From Saccharothrix sp. ST-888 (GTDB lineage Bacteria > Actinomycetota > Actinomycetes > Streptomycetales > Streptomycetaceae), in assembly GCF_000955975.1 (NCBI RefSeq), contig NZ_JYJF01000026.1, positions 1-64,000 of the forward strand: a stretch of DNA of 64,000 nt, read 5' to 3'. The translations under genes were made by a program, and so were the position numbers. The notes beneath the pieces were generated by a model. The model made no database searches. It was not told the DNA's origin and worked only from the letters and a program-made list of their open reading frames with translations. This document shows, one piece after another, positions 7,925 through 15,854 of the stretch. The stretch's first letter is position 1, and each line of letters opens with the position of its first letter.

Positions 7925-9345
7925 CGCGGTACGCCTTCCTCACCCGCGGGCATGCCCACATCGGTCAGTTCGGTCATCGGCCAGGGAACCGGTGTGCAGC
8001 GGAACGCCGCCGGCCCGGGAGTGCCGGCCTCGTCCTCGGTCAGGTCGAACTGGTGCAGTTCCCGGCGCAGCGGTGTGGTGAACTCCCAGTACGGGCGGTC
8101 GTACGCCGCCAGCGCCTCGCTCAGTTCGGGGTCCGGCGCGGCCACCGGCGCGGTGCTCACGCCGGACAGCACGAACACCTCCCGGCAGACCCGGTCCAGC
8201 TCGGCCAGCACCCGGCTGAAGGTGCCGTCCGGGAAGTGGCGCCAGTAGTCGGTGATCACGCCGAGCGCGTAGTGCTTCCCGGCGCCCGGGAGCCTGGTCC
8301 CGAGCAGCCGCAGCTGGTGGCCCGGGCCGCCGGGCGGCAGGTCGGCCGGGTAGCACACGGTGTCCGGGGCGGGCAGGCCCGCCGGCCAGCCCTGCGGCGC
8401 GCCGACCAGCAGGACGGGGCCGTCCGCGTCCGTGATCCGGCGGGTCAGCCCGTCCAGGGCGGCCAGGCGGCCGCAGTCCGCGGTCGCGGCGTCCAGGTGG
8501 TCGGAGAACCGTTCCAGCGCGGGGATCAGGTCGCGGGAGTGGGCGATGTCGTAGCTGCACACCGCCTCGACGTCCAGGCTCGGGTATGCGCGCACCAGGA
8601 TGTGTTCGTTGCGCCGGTCGCGCACCACCTCGCGATTGCGGTCGCGCTCGTGCGGCTGGTGCAGGGTGATCGCCGCGGGGGCGAAGACCGTGGGCAGGCC
8701 GGCCCGGGCGAGCCGGCAGCCGAGTTCGATGTCCTCGATGCCCTTGACCTCGAACCGGGTGTCGAATCCGCCGACGAGGTCGAAGAACGACTTGGGCACG
8801 CCGGTGTTGAGCGTCCAGAAGAACGCCCAGTCGGCCGGGCGGGGCCGGGCCAGCAGCTCGGTGAGGGGATCGTGCAGCGAAGGGGTCCGGGCCAGCCGGG
8901 CGAAGACGGCGTCCGGATCGGCGAAGTCCCAGTCCGCTCCGTGCTTCAGCCGCCACTGAGCCGGGGTCAGTTCGCGCCCGGCGCCGTATCCGCAGACCGC
9001 GACCGGGCCGTCGGCCTGGGCGTCGAGGTGGGCGCGCAGCAGGTCCGGGTGGCACAGGCAGTCGGCGTCGAGCAGGACCAGCAGCCCGCCGCGCGCCGCC
9101 GCCGCGCCCGTGTTGCGGGCCGCGCCCGCGCCCCGGGCGCGCTCGTGCCGCAACAGCCTGATCCGGTCGCCGTCGGCGAACTGCGCGACGGTCTCGCCGA
9201 CCGGCTCGGTGGAGCCGTCGTCCACCACGATGATCTCGAACGCGCCCGGGTCCAGGGTCTGCCGCTGCAGGCTGGCGAGGCAGTGCTGCAGGGCTCGCGT
9301 CCGGTTGTGGGCGGGGATGACGACGGTGAGTTCGGGTTCTGCCAT
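7921..9345 (-). CDS. family-2 glycosyltransferase with an unusual C-terminal extension
   Basis: 474 residues. The GT-A domain (about 1-260) starts LTVVIPAHNRTRAL, has IIVVDDGST and LLDADC (metal-binding DxD), and later the acceptor-site segment GIEDIELGCRLARAG. About 200 further residues follow with a Rossmann-like rhythm (VLLVGAPQG, YALGVITDYWRHFPDGTF, CREVFVLSG) that vaguely resembles a methyltransferase lacking its glycine-rich loop. The start is ATG 9345, preceded by GGAAGGA. An in-frame start at 9432 would add a low-complexity tail without a ribosome site. It is coupled by ATGA to the epimerase gene. Confidence 0.84.
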   Translation of the reverse strand: MAEPELTVVIPAHNRTRALQHCLASLQRQTLDPGAFEIIVVDDGSTEPVGETVAQFADGDRIRLLRHERARGAGAARNTGAAAARGGLLVLLDADCLCHPDLLRAHLDAQADGPVAVCGYGAGRELTPAQWRLKHGADWDFADPDAVFARLARTPSLHDPLTELLARPRPADWAFFWTLNTGVPKSFFDLVGGFDTRFEVKGIEDIELGCRLARAGLPTVFAPAAITLHQPHERDRNREVVRDRRNEHILVRAYPSLDVEAVCSYDIAHSRDLIPALERFSDHLDAATADCGRLAALDGLTRRITDADGPVLLVGAPQGWPAGLPAPDTVCYPADLPPGGPGHQLRLLGTRLPGAGKHYALGVITDYWRHFPDGTFSRVLAELDRVCREVFVLSGVSTAPVAAPDPELSEALAAYDRPYWEFTTPLRRELHQFDLTEDEAGTPGPAAFRCTPVPWPMTELTDVGMPAGEEGVPR

Positions 9346-9459
9346 GCCTGGGGTTCCTTCCGGTCGGGGCCGTCGGCTCCTCTCGGAGCCGGTCGGCGGC
9401 GTGGGCCGGGCCGTGCGTGCTGGGCACGGCACCGGCCCGGGCGCGGATGGGGACAGCCC

Positions 9460-10149
9460 CTAGAGGACGGTCCGGTGGACTTCGAACGCCTCCGCGTGCC
9501 GCACGCCGATCGCGGCGCCGCGCAGGGTGGCGAGCGCTGCGATCGACTCCTCGCTGCGGATGTGCGGGGCGGGCCGGTGCTGGGACCGGTAGGCCCGCAT
9601 CGCCGCCAGTTTGGCGTCGAGACGGCCGGTGATGTCGGCGTACGCGGTGGACAGCGGCAGCGGCTCGGACGACCACTGGATCTTGGACGACTCGTAGCTC
9701 ATCACGTGCGGGACGAGCCACTTGCCGAACTGGGAGCCGATCGGCCGGGCCGCGGCGAAGCCGGCGGCGAAGGTGGCCGCGTGGTCCTGGTCGTAGTCCC
9801 GGCCGCTGGGCAGCAGCAGCAGGTCCGGGCGGCGCCGGTCCAGCTGCTCCTGGAACTCGTCGACCAGCTCCCGGCGGGGGAGCGTGTCGAGCCGCTCGTT
9901 GAGCTGCCGGTCACCGTGGACGACGGTGTAGCTGAAGCCGAGCAGCGCACTGACCTGTTCGATCTCGGCCAGCCGCGCCTGGTAGGTGACCGGCTCGTCC
10001 AGCCCGTAGTGCGCCATCCCGTCCACCGACAGGTACACCACGTGCACCTCGCCGCCCGCCGCGGACACCGAGGACAGCAGCCCTCCGCAGCCGAGCACCT
10101 CGTCGTCCGCGTGCGGCGAGAGCACCAGCACGCTATCGAAATTCCTCAA
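9460..10149 (-). CDS. PIG-L/LmbE family N-acetylsugar deacetylase
   Basis: 229 residues with the zinc and catalytic motif SPHADDEVLGCGG at residues 11-23 (H13, D15, D16), typical of MshB, PIG-L and glycopeptide deacetylases. It probably removes an N-acetyl group from a GlcNAc-derived sugar after glycosyl transfer, exposing an amine. The start is a TTG at 10149 with AAAGGAG at good distance, overlapping the upstream gene by 17 bp. A 114-bp gap with small hairpins separates it from the downstream glycosyltransferase gene. Confidence 0.9.
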   Translation of the reverse strand: MRNFDSVLVLSPHADDEVLGCGGLLSSVSAAGGEVHVVYLSVDGMAHYGLDEPVTYQARLAEIEQVSALLGFSYTVVHGDRQLNERLDTLPRRELVDEFQEQLDRRRPDLLLLPSGRDYDQDHAATFAAGFAAARPIGSQFGKWLVPHVMSYESSKIQWSSEPLPLSTAYADITGRLDAKLAAMRAYRSQHRPAPHIRSEESIAALATLRGAAIGVRHAEAFEVHRTVL

Positions 10150-12139
10150 AGTTCCGGCTCCTTTCCTTGTCGCTGTCAGGGCCCCCGCTGCCGTCGGCGG
10201 CGTCGGCGAGCAGCGTTCTGATCGATGTGGTCGACACGAACGGGAGGCCGGCCAGCGCGGCGAGGGGCTCGGGCCCCACGGCGGCGAGCGCAGCCAGGTC
10301 CTCGGAGGTGGGCGGCGTGTCCGGCTCGTCGGTCAGCGCGTCCCAGGCGCGCAGCCGGCGCCCGAGCTCGACCACCGGCTCCGGGCCGGGGCCGACCGCC
10401 GCGACGGCGTGGGCCCGCAGGGCCGCGGGCGTCTCGGGCGCCCCGGCGGAGAGCGCCCCGACGGCGTGCAGGTGGTCGAGCACGGCAACCAGCTGCCGCC
10501 GTGACTCCTCGTCGACCCGCGCGCCGGGGGGCCGGCCGAGCAGCGCGGCCACGTCGTACGGCTCCGGCAGCGCGGCCGGAGCCGCTGCCGGCCGGCGCCG
10601 CCAGTACGGCGGGGTGAGGTGGTAGAGCTCCGCGAGGTGCCGGCGCAGGCGCGGCCAGGGGTACTCGTCGAGCACGCTCCGGACCTCGACGGTGTCACCG
10701 GGCGGCTCGGGCCGGTGCACCTGGACCTCGTCGCGGGCGGCCAGCACCGTCTGGCCGCTCACCGTGCGGCCGTCGCCGGCCGGCGCCCACGCCCGGGGCG
10801 GCGGGTGCCGGTCGGCGGTGACGGTGAGCACGACGTCGGCGGCGAACGCCGCGGCGCGGGTCCACCACTCCGCCGCGTCCAGGCTCGCGTCACCGTGCCG
10901 GTACTCGATCGAGTCGCCGGCCCGGCCGACCGACCTGGCGATCTTGAGCGCCGGGTGCGCCAGGCGGCGCTTGAGGTCGTCCCGCAGCTGTCTGATCCGC
11001 GTCGCGCCCACGGGCGGCGGCCCGGGCAGCGGCTGGCAGAACCGCGTGCCCCGGTGCGCCTCGGCCCGGATCGAGGTGCCCAGGCGGAAGTGCAGCCACT
11101 GCCGGGCCTGGAAGTGGGCCAGGTGGGCGGCGTGCAGGGCGGTGTCGGTGCCGAAGGGCACCCCGACGTGGACGTGGCCACCGGCGCGGGTGCTGGTCCA
11201 GCCGCCGCAGCCGCGGATGATCGCGCACACCGCGACGAGGTCCTCGTACGCCTGCGGGGTGTCCCGCAGGATCGGCGAGACGACTTCGCCGTCTCCCTCG
11301 GCCTCCTCCAGCTCGACCCGCCAGGTACGGCGGTCCTCGCTGTAGGGCTCGGCGCCGTCGGGCCCGCGCTCGGCGCCGTGCTGCCGCACCCGGGCGTCGC
11401 GGGCGAGCCCGCGCTCCCGCAGCAGTGCGGCGATCGCGTCGATCTCCGGGGTGCTGAGCAGCGTTCCGTCCGCCGCCCGGGCGCCCTGGCCGGCGTGGAA
11501 CTCGATCTCGACGCCGCGGGTGACCAGCCTCCCGACGCCGCCGAGCAGCCGCCGGTACTCGGTCTCCAGCGGCGGCAGCCCGGCCCGCAGCCGGCGGGCC
11601 ACCCGGTGCGCCGCCTCGTCGAACAGCCGGTGGTCGCCCAGGTAGGAGCAGGCCGGCCGGGCGGGCAGCAGCCGGCGCAGCTGATCGCGCACCTCTGCCG
11701 TCGTCATCACGGCCGGCCGGCCCTCGGCCGGCTCCAGATGCGGCGGCAGACCGCGGGGCAGCAGCCGGTCCTGGTGGTCGGCGAACCTGGGGACGGCGCT
11801 GGCGTGCGGCGGGTGGGACCGCCACGCGTCGGCCCGTTCGTCGGCGCCGTCCGCCCACTTGAGCCGGACGCCGCCGCGCAGGTCGGCGACGACGTAGCCG
11901 GGCGCTGGCACGTGCACGGCTTCACCCAGCCGCGCCGCCAGTTCGGAGGCCCACCCCGGCTCCACACCGGGGGCGACCAGACACACCTCCAGGCCCGCAC
12001 AGCCGTGCTCGCGGAGCAGCGCGGCCACCTCGTCCGGGGCCGGCAGCGGTGCGCCGTCCCGCAGGGCGACCGTGCACAGGCCTTCGGGCCCGGTCACACC
12101 GTGCACCTCGACAGCGGACACCGGGCGCGCCACCGTCAC
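10133..12139 (-). CDS. amidoligase-like protein (putative peptide-bond-forming enzyme)
   Basis: 668 residues. The middle part carries three landmarks of the Amidoligase_2 family, an ATP-dependent carboxylate-amine ligase fold: GVEIEFHAGQ (about 210), TRAGGHVHVGVPFG (about 310) and SIEYRHGDASLDA (about 405). The first about 150 residues form a separate domain with the pattern CLVAPGVEPGWASELAARLG, which I cannot name. The last about 150 residues are Ala/Pro/Glu-rich and helical. The GTG start at 12139 overlaps the upstream stop (GTGA). In the cluster it is a candidate for joining an amino acid or amine to the sugar or peptide part without an NRPS. The function is inferred. Confidence 0.72.
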   Translation of the reverse strand: MTVARPVSAVEVHGVTGPEGLCTVALRDGAPLPAPDEVAALLREHGCAGLEVCLVAPGVEPGWASELAARLGEAVHVPAPGYVVADLRGGVRLKWADGADERADAWRSHPPHASAVPRFADHQDRLLPRGLPPHLEPAEGRPAVMTTAEVRDQLRRLLPARPACSYLGDHRLFDEAAHRVARRLRAGLPPLETEYRRLLGGVGRLVTRGVEIEFHAGQGARAADGTLLSTPEIDAIAALLRERGLARDARVRQHGAERGPDGAEPYSEDRRTWRVELEEAEGDGEVVSPILRDTPQAYEDLVAVCAIIRGCGGWTSTRAGGHVHVGVPFGTDTALHAAHLAHFQARQWLHFRLGTSIRAEAHRGTRFCQPLPGPPPVGATRIRQLRDDLKRRLAHPALKIARSVGRAGDSIEYRHGDASLDAAEWWTRAAAFAADVVLTVTADRHPPPRAWAPAGDGRTVSGQTVLAARDEVQVHRPEPPGDTVEVRSVLDEYPWPRLRRHLAELYHLTPPYWRRRPAAAPAALPEPYDVAALLGRPPGARVDEESRRQLVAVLDHLHAVGALSAGAPETPAALRAHAVAAVGPGPEPVVELGRRLRAWDALTDEPDTPPTSEDLAALAAVGPEPLAALAGLPFVSTTSIRTLLADAADGSGGPDSDKERSRNFEEFR

Positions 12140-13449
12140 TCCGATCCGCGCAGCACGCCCCAGGTGTGGTGGACACACCTGACTCCGCCGTGGATCCGGA
12201 CGGTGAACCCGCGCTCCCGGGCCCCCGTGCACAGCAGCCCGTCCCAGCCCATCGTCTCCTCCCAGTCGAACAGCACCGGTGTCTGAGAGACGACGGCGTT
12301 GGCCCACACGGTGCAGGCGCCGCCGACGCAGCCCACGTCGAGCGGCTCGTGCGGCAGTTCCTCCCACGGGATCGGCGCGCCCCAGCCGCCCTCGGGCACG
12401 GCCTTGCCCCCGCAGACGTAGCGCCCCTCGACCCGGTCCCAGGCCGCGGAGACCGCCGCGAGCGGCGTGCCGCCCGGGCGCGAGTACTCCTCGACGAGCC
12501 GGCGCACGGCGTCGGCCGGCGGGTCGATGTCGTCCTCGAGCGTCAGGATCAGGTCCTCCTTGATCCTCGGCAGGACCGAGGCGTAGAGGCGGGCCACGTG
12601 CAGGTTCCGCTCCCGCTTCAGGTACCACTCGTCCGGCGACGGCTGGTAGACGGTGCCGTCGACGGTGAAGTCGAGGTGTTCGAGCCCGCGGGCGGCCTGG
12701 ATCCCGACGCTCGCGGCCCGCAGCCGCTCGGTGAACTCCGGGTCGCGGCTGTTGTCCACCACGTAGAGCGAGGTCCGGGCGGGCAGCTCGGCCTTCAGCA
12801 GCACCTCCTCCCACTTGGAAAAGGTGCTCTCACGCCCGGCGTGCAGCGAGACGACGGCCAGCGACCGCTTCTGCCAGGCGTCGGCCGTGGCGTCGGCCTC
12901 CGGCCGCGGCAGCTGCGGTGCCGCGAAGCTGACGGCGCGCCAGCCGGCGGCGGTCAGATCCAGGCAGAGCGCGTGGTCGAGCGAGGCGGGCCCGTCGCAC
13001 CGCTCCGGCCACCAGCCCACCAGCTCGGCGGCGGCACGCCGCCAGACCGAGGCCGGCTCGATGCCGTCGGCCACCCGCAGCGCCCAGAAGTCCCGCTCAG
13101 CGTCCTCGCCGCCGGGCGACAGCACCGCGACGTCGGACGGTGCGGAGCGCACAGCCTGCTGAGCGGCCGCGAGCAGACCCGCCGGGACGACCGCGTCGAC
13201 GAACACCGCCCAGCGGGCGTCGGTCGCGGCCCAGCCCGCGGTGCGGGCCTGCGCCCGGCCCGGCCAGTCGCCGGCCAGCACCGTCCAGCCTTCGGGCGCC
13301 TCGCGGGGGGCGGCCGCGCCGAAGCCGAGCAGGACCCGCTCGGCGGGCGCCGGGACCTGGGCGTCGACCGAGGCCAGCACCGCGCCGAGCCCGCCGGGAC
13401 CGCCGGCGTCCGCCGTGACGATGACGGCGATCTCGGGGGCCGTGGTCAC
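12136..13449 (-). CDS. tandem GT2-like glycosyltransferase
   Basis: 437 residues in two halves. Residues about 1-165 look like a shrunken GT2 nucleotide-binding region (IAVIVTADAGG, WAVFVDAVVP) without an obvious DxD. Residues about 190-437 are a better GT-A domain (LAVVSLHAGR, LYVVDNSRD, LILTLEDDIDPP with the EDD metal site, and AVSAAWD, GWDGLLCT further on). It therefore probably has one active transferase site and one degenerate site. The start is GTG 13449, overlapping the DegT stop by 4 bp. It is the second gene of the leftward operon. Confidence 0.75.
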   Translation of the reverse strand: MTTAPEIAVIVTADAGGPGGLGAVLASVDAQVPAPAERVLLGFGAAAPREAPEGWTVLAGDWPGRAQARTAGWAATDARWAVFVDAVVPAGLLAAAQQAVRSAPSDVAVLSPGGEDAERDFWALRVADGIEPASVWRRAAAELVGWWPERCDGPASLDHALCLDLTAAGWRAVSFAAPQLPRPEADATADAWQKRSLAVVSLHAGRESTFSKWEEVLLKAELPARTSLYVVDNSRDPEFTERLRAASVGIQAARGLEHLDFTVDGTVYQPSPDEWYLKRERNLHVARLYASVLPRIKEDLILTLEDDIDPPADAVRRLVEEYSRPGGTPLAAVSAAWDRVEGRYVCGGKAVPEGGWGAPIPWEELPHEPLDVGCVGGACTVWANAVVSQTPVLFDWEETMGWDGLLCTGARERGFTVRIHGGVRCVHHTWGVLRGSE

Positions 13450-14603
13450 GCCGCGCTCACCCCGTGGTCGGAGAGCACCTTGGCCAGGGCGTCGATGCAG
13501 TCCTGGATGTCCTCGGGCTCGGCCGCCGGGTGGACGGGCAGGCAGAACGCCGTGCTCGCGCACAGGTCGGAGTTCGGGCAGGTCTCGTTGGAGGGGTTGC
13601 CCGCGAAGATGGGCTGGCGGGTGAGCGGGATCGGGTAGCGGCGCTGCGCGGGGATCCCCGCCTGCTGCAGCTCGGAGACCAGCGTGACGACGTCGAGGAC
13701 GGACGGGTCGGTGGTGAGCCGCAGGGTGTACTTCCACGGCGCGGCCACCCCGCCGGGCACGACCTTCGGCAGCGAGAGGCCGGGCAGCTGCGCGAGGCCT
13801 TCGTCGAGCAGGGCGCCGTTGCGGCGGCGCGCGGCGACGAAGTCGTCGAGCCGGCCCAGCTGCACGAGACCGACGGCCGCCTGCGGCGAGGTCAGCCGGT
13901 AGTTGTAGCCGACCACGGCGTGGTGGAACAGCCCGGGGCCGGCCGGCACCAGGCCGTGGTCCCGCAGCGTGCGCAGCGAGGCGGCCAGCTCCGCGTCCGC
14001 CGTCAGCAGGGCTCCGCCCTCGCCTCCGGTCGTCATCGTCTTGTCCTGCCAGAAGCTGAAGCAGCCGACGTCGCCGACCGAGCCGACCCGGCGGCCGTCG
14101 ATCTCGGCGCCGTGGCCCTGGGCGGTGTCCTCGATGAGCTTGATCCCGTGTCGGCGCGCCATCTCCGCCAGCTGCCCGACCGGCGCCGGGTAGCCGTTGA
14201 GGTGCACGGCGATGACGGCCCGGGTGCGCTCACTGAGCTTGGCCTCGGCGTCGGCCGGGTCGATGCAGTAGGTGTCCGGGTCGATGTCCACGAAGACGGG
14301 GGTGGCGCCGAGGTAGGCCAGGGGCGAGGCGGACCCCACGAAGGTGTAGGCCGGCACCAGGACCTCGTCGCCCGGGCCGATGCCCAGGGCCGCGAGCGCG
14401 AGGTGGATGGCGCTGGTGCCGTTGTTCACGGCGATCGCGTGCGGCACCGAATGCCACTGCGCGTATGCCTCTTCGAACTCGGCGACGTGACGGCCGGAGT
14501 TCTGCGAGAGCTCGTTGGTCAGCAGGACGGCGGCGGCGGCGTCGACCTCCTGCGGGCCCAGCTGAGGCCAGGACGGGAAGTTCTTCGTACGTACGGCGGA
14601 CAC
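13446..14603 (-). CDS. DegT/DnrJ/EryC1/StrS family PLP aminotransferase
   Basis: 385 residues, the usual length. PLP features are the NNGTSAIHLAL loop, LIEDTAQGHGA and the lysine K188 in SFWQDKTMTTGGEGG, which forms the internal aldimine. Family members transfer the Glu/Gln amino group to a ketosugar or cyclitol. It is the first gene of the leftward operon (GTG 14603, GGGAGAG upstream). It is distinct in sequence from the DegT half of the 1565-3628 fusion, so the cluster holds two aminotransferases and may make a diamino sugar. Confidence 0.92.
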   Translation of the reverse strand: MSAVRTKNFPSWPQLGPQEVDAAAAVLLTNELSQNSGRHVAEFEEAYAQWHSVPHAIAVNNGTSAIHLALAALGIGPGDEVLVPAYTFVGSASPLAYLGATPVFVDIDPDTYCIDPADAEAKLSERTRAVIAVHLNGYPAPVGQLAEMARRHGIKLIEDTAQGHGAEIDGRRVGSVGDVGCFSFWQDKTMTTGGEGGALLTADAELAASLRTLRDHGLVPAGPGLFHHAVVGYNYRLTSPQAAVGLVQLGRLDDFVAARRRNGALLDEGLAQLPGLSLPKVVPGGVAAPWKYTLRLTTDPSVLDVVTLVSELQQAGIPAQRRYPIPLTRQPIFAGNPSNETCPNSDLCASTAFCLPVHPAAEPEDIQDCIDALAKVLSDHGVSAA

Positions 14604-14696
14604 GTCTCTCCCAGCGGGTTCGAAGGTGAGGAGGGGCCGGTTCGCAGTCGGCTCCGTCCCGGCCGCTGAGCTTAGGCACGGGCACTGGTGACGGAG

Positions 14697-14722
14697 TGAA
14701 TGCCGTCTGTCGGCGGCATTCA
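14697..14722. promoter_or_regulatory. operator-like inverted repeat in the main divergent promoter region
   Basis: The 190-bp gap between the two large operons (14604-14793) contains a perfect 9-bp inverted repeat, TGAATGCCG (14697-14705) and CGGCATTCA (14714-14722), with an 8-bp spacer. It lies centrally between the GTG starts at 14603 and 14794, the right position to control both operons. The binding protein is unknown; the SARP is one candidate, although SARPs normally bind direct repeats. Confidence 0.5.
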
Positions 14723-14793
14723 GAACACGGTCAGAGCTTGATCACTGGACTTCCCTAACGTTCTCGCCAGACATCCGAGAGATTGGCGGCTTC

Positions 14794-15849
14794 GTGGAGC
14801 AGGGACTTGCGCCGGTGCCGGAGGGCCCGCGGCGGCCTTACCGGGACCAGTGGGAAGCGGCGGTCGCCGAGGCCTACGCGGACGAGCTCGGCCTCGCCGA
14901 CGTCTCGATCGACACCGCGTTCAGCACATCCGGCGACGACGGGGCGGCCGACCGCATCGCCGACCGGCTGTTCGAGACGACCCGAACCCGGCTGCCCCGG
15001 GCCGAACTCACCGCCCGCGACACCGTCGAACGGGTCGCCGCGTACCTGCGCGAGCGCGCGCCGTCCGACCGCTGCCTCCAACTGCCGGCCGACTTCGATC
15101 CGCACGCTCCCTCGCTGTTCTACTTCCACTCCGCCTCCGGCACGGCGATGGCCGTCAGGACGCTGCGCTCGGTCCTGCCGGTGCAGTCGGTCGGCGTGCG
15201 CGCCGCCGGGCTGGAGGGCGAACGCGAGGTGCCCCGCAGCATCGAGGAGTTCGCCTCGATCTACCTGGAGGAGCTGCTGCGGCTGCCGGCGGAGCAGCCG
15301 TACCTGCTGTGCGGCTTCTCGACCGGTGGCGCGATCGCGTTCGAGGTCGCCTGCCGACTGCTGGCGGCGGGCCGGCGCGTCGCGATGCTCGCCCTCATCG
15401 ACAGCCAGCCGCCGGACCCCTCGCTCGCCGCGGGGGTGTCCTCGGAGGAGGTGCTGATCGGCGGCAGGCTGCAGGAGCTGCTCCGCCGGATCGGCGTCGA
15501 CGTGCCCTACACCATCACGGTCGGGGACGCGGGCGTCGTCAGCAGCCTCAAGGAGGCCCGCGTGCTCGCGGAGACGGTCGGACCGGAGGTCCTGCGGCGC
15601 CAGCTGGAGGTCTTCGCCCGCACCCTGCGCGCCGACCGGTTCTACCACCCCGGCTACTACGCCGGAGACCTGCACTACTTCAACGCCCACATCGCCGACG
15701 ACCTGGTCGGCAACTGGGAGCCCCACGCCCGGCGCGTCATCCGCCACCGCGTCGAGGCCGACCACCACGAGTACTCGATCTTCCCCGACCCGGGATTCCG
15801 CACCGCGTTCGTGGACGCGGTCCGCGGCGCCTTGACAGAGAGGCCGTGA
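14794..15849 (+). CDS. thioesterase with a degenerate N-terminal carrier-protein domain
   Basis: 351 residues. The C-terminal two thirds are a type-I-like alpha/beta-hydrolase thioesterase: nucleophile S176 in CGFSTGG, D203 in LIDSQP and His at 324/325 in EADHHEYS. Residues about 15-90 follow the plan of a peptidyl carrier protein (AEAYADELGLADVSIDTAF... TVERVAAYL). At the phosphopantetheine site, where GGxS is expected, it reads GDDG (47-50), so the attachment serine is missing. It probably releases the NRPS product, as the NRPS itself has no thioesterase, using the dead carrier as a docking element. It opens the rightward operon with a GTG start and a weak ribosome site. Confidence 0.86.
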   Translation: MEQGLAPVPEGPRRPYRDQWEAAVAEAYADELGLADVSIDTAFSTSGDDGAADRIADRLFETTRTRLPRAELTARDTVERVAAYLRERAPSDRCLQLPADFDPHAPSLFYFHSASGTAMAVRTLRSVLPVQSVGVRAAGLEGEREVPRSIEEFASIYLEELLRLPAEQPYLLCGFSTGGAIAFEVACRLLAAGRRVAMLALIDSQPPDPSLAAGVSSEEVLIGGRLQELLRRIGVDVPYTITVGDAGVVSSLKEARVLAETVGPEVLRRQLEVFARTLRADRFYHPGYYAGDLHYFNAHIADDLVGNWEPHARRVIRHRVEADHHEYSIFPDPGFRTAFVDAVRGALTERP

Positions 15850-15854
15850 CAGGC

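Noticed and set aside
3696..7961. A 1421-codon open frame on the minus strand across the oxidoreductase and SARP genes
   Set aside because: It is antisense to two clear genes and continues through the terminator and the epimerase in a wrong frame. No domains are visible.
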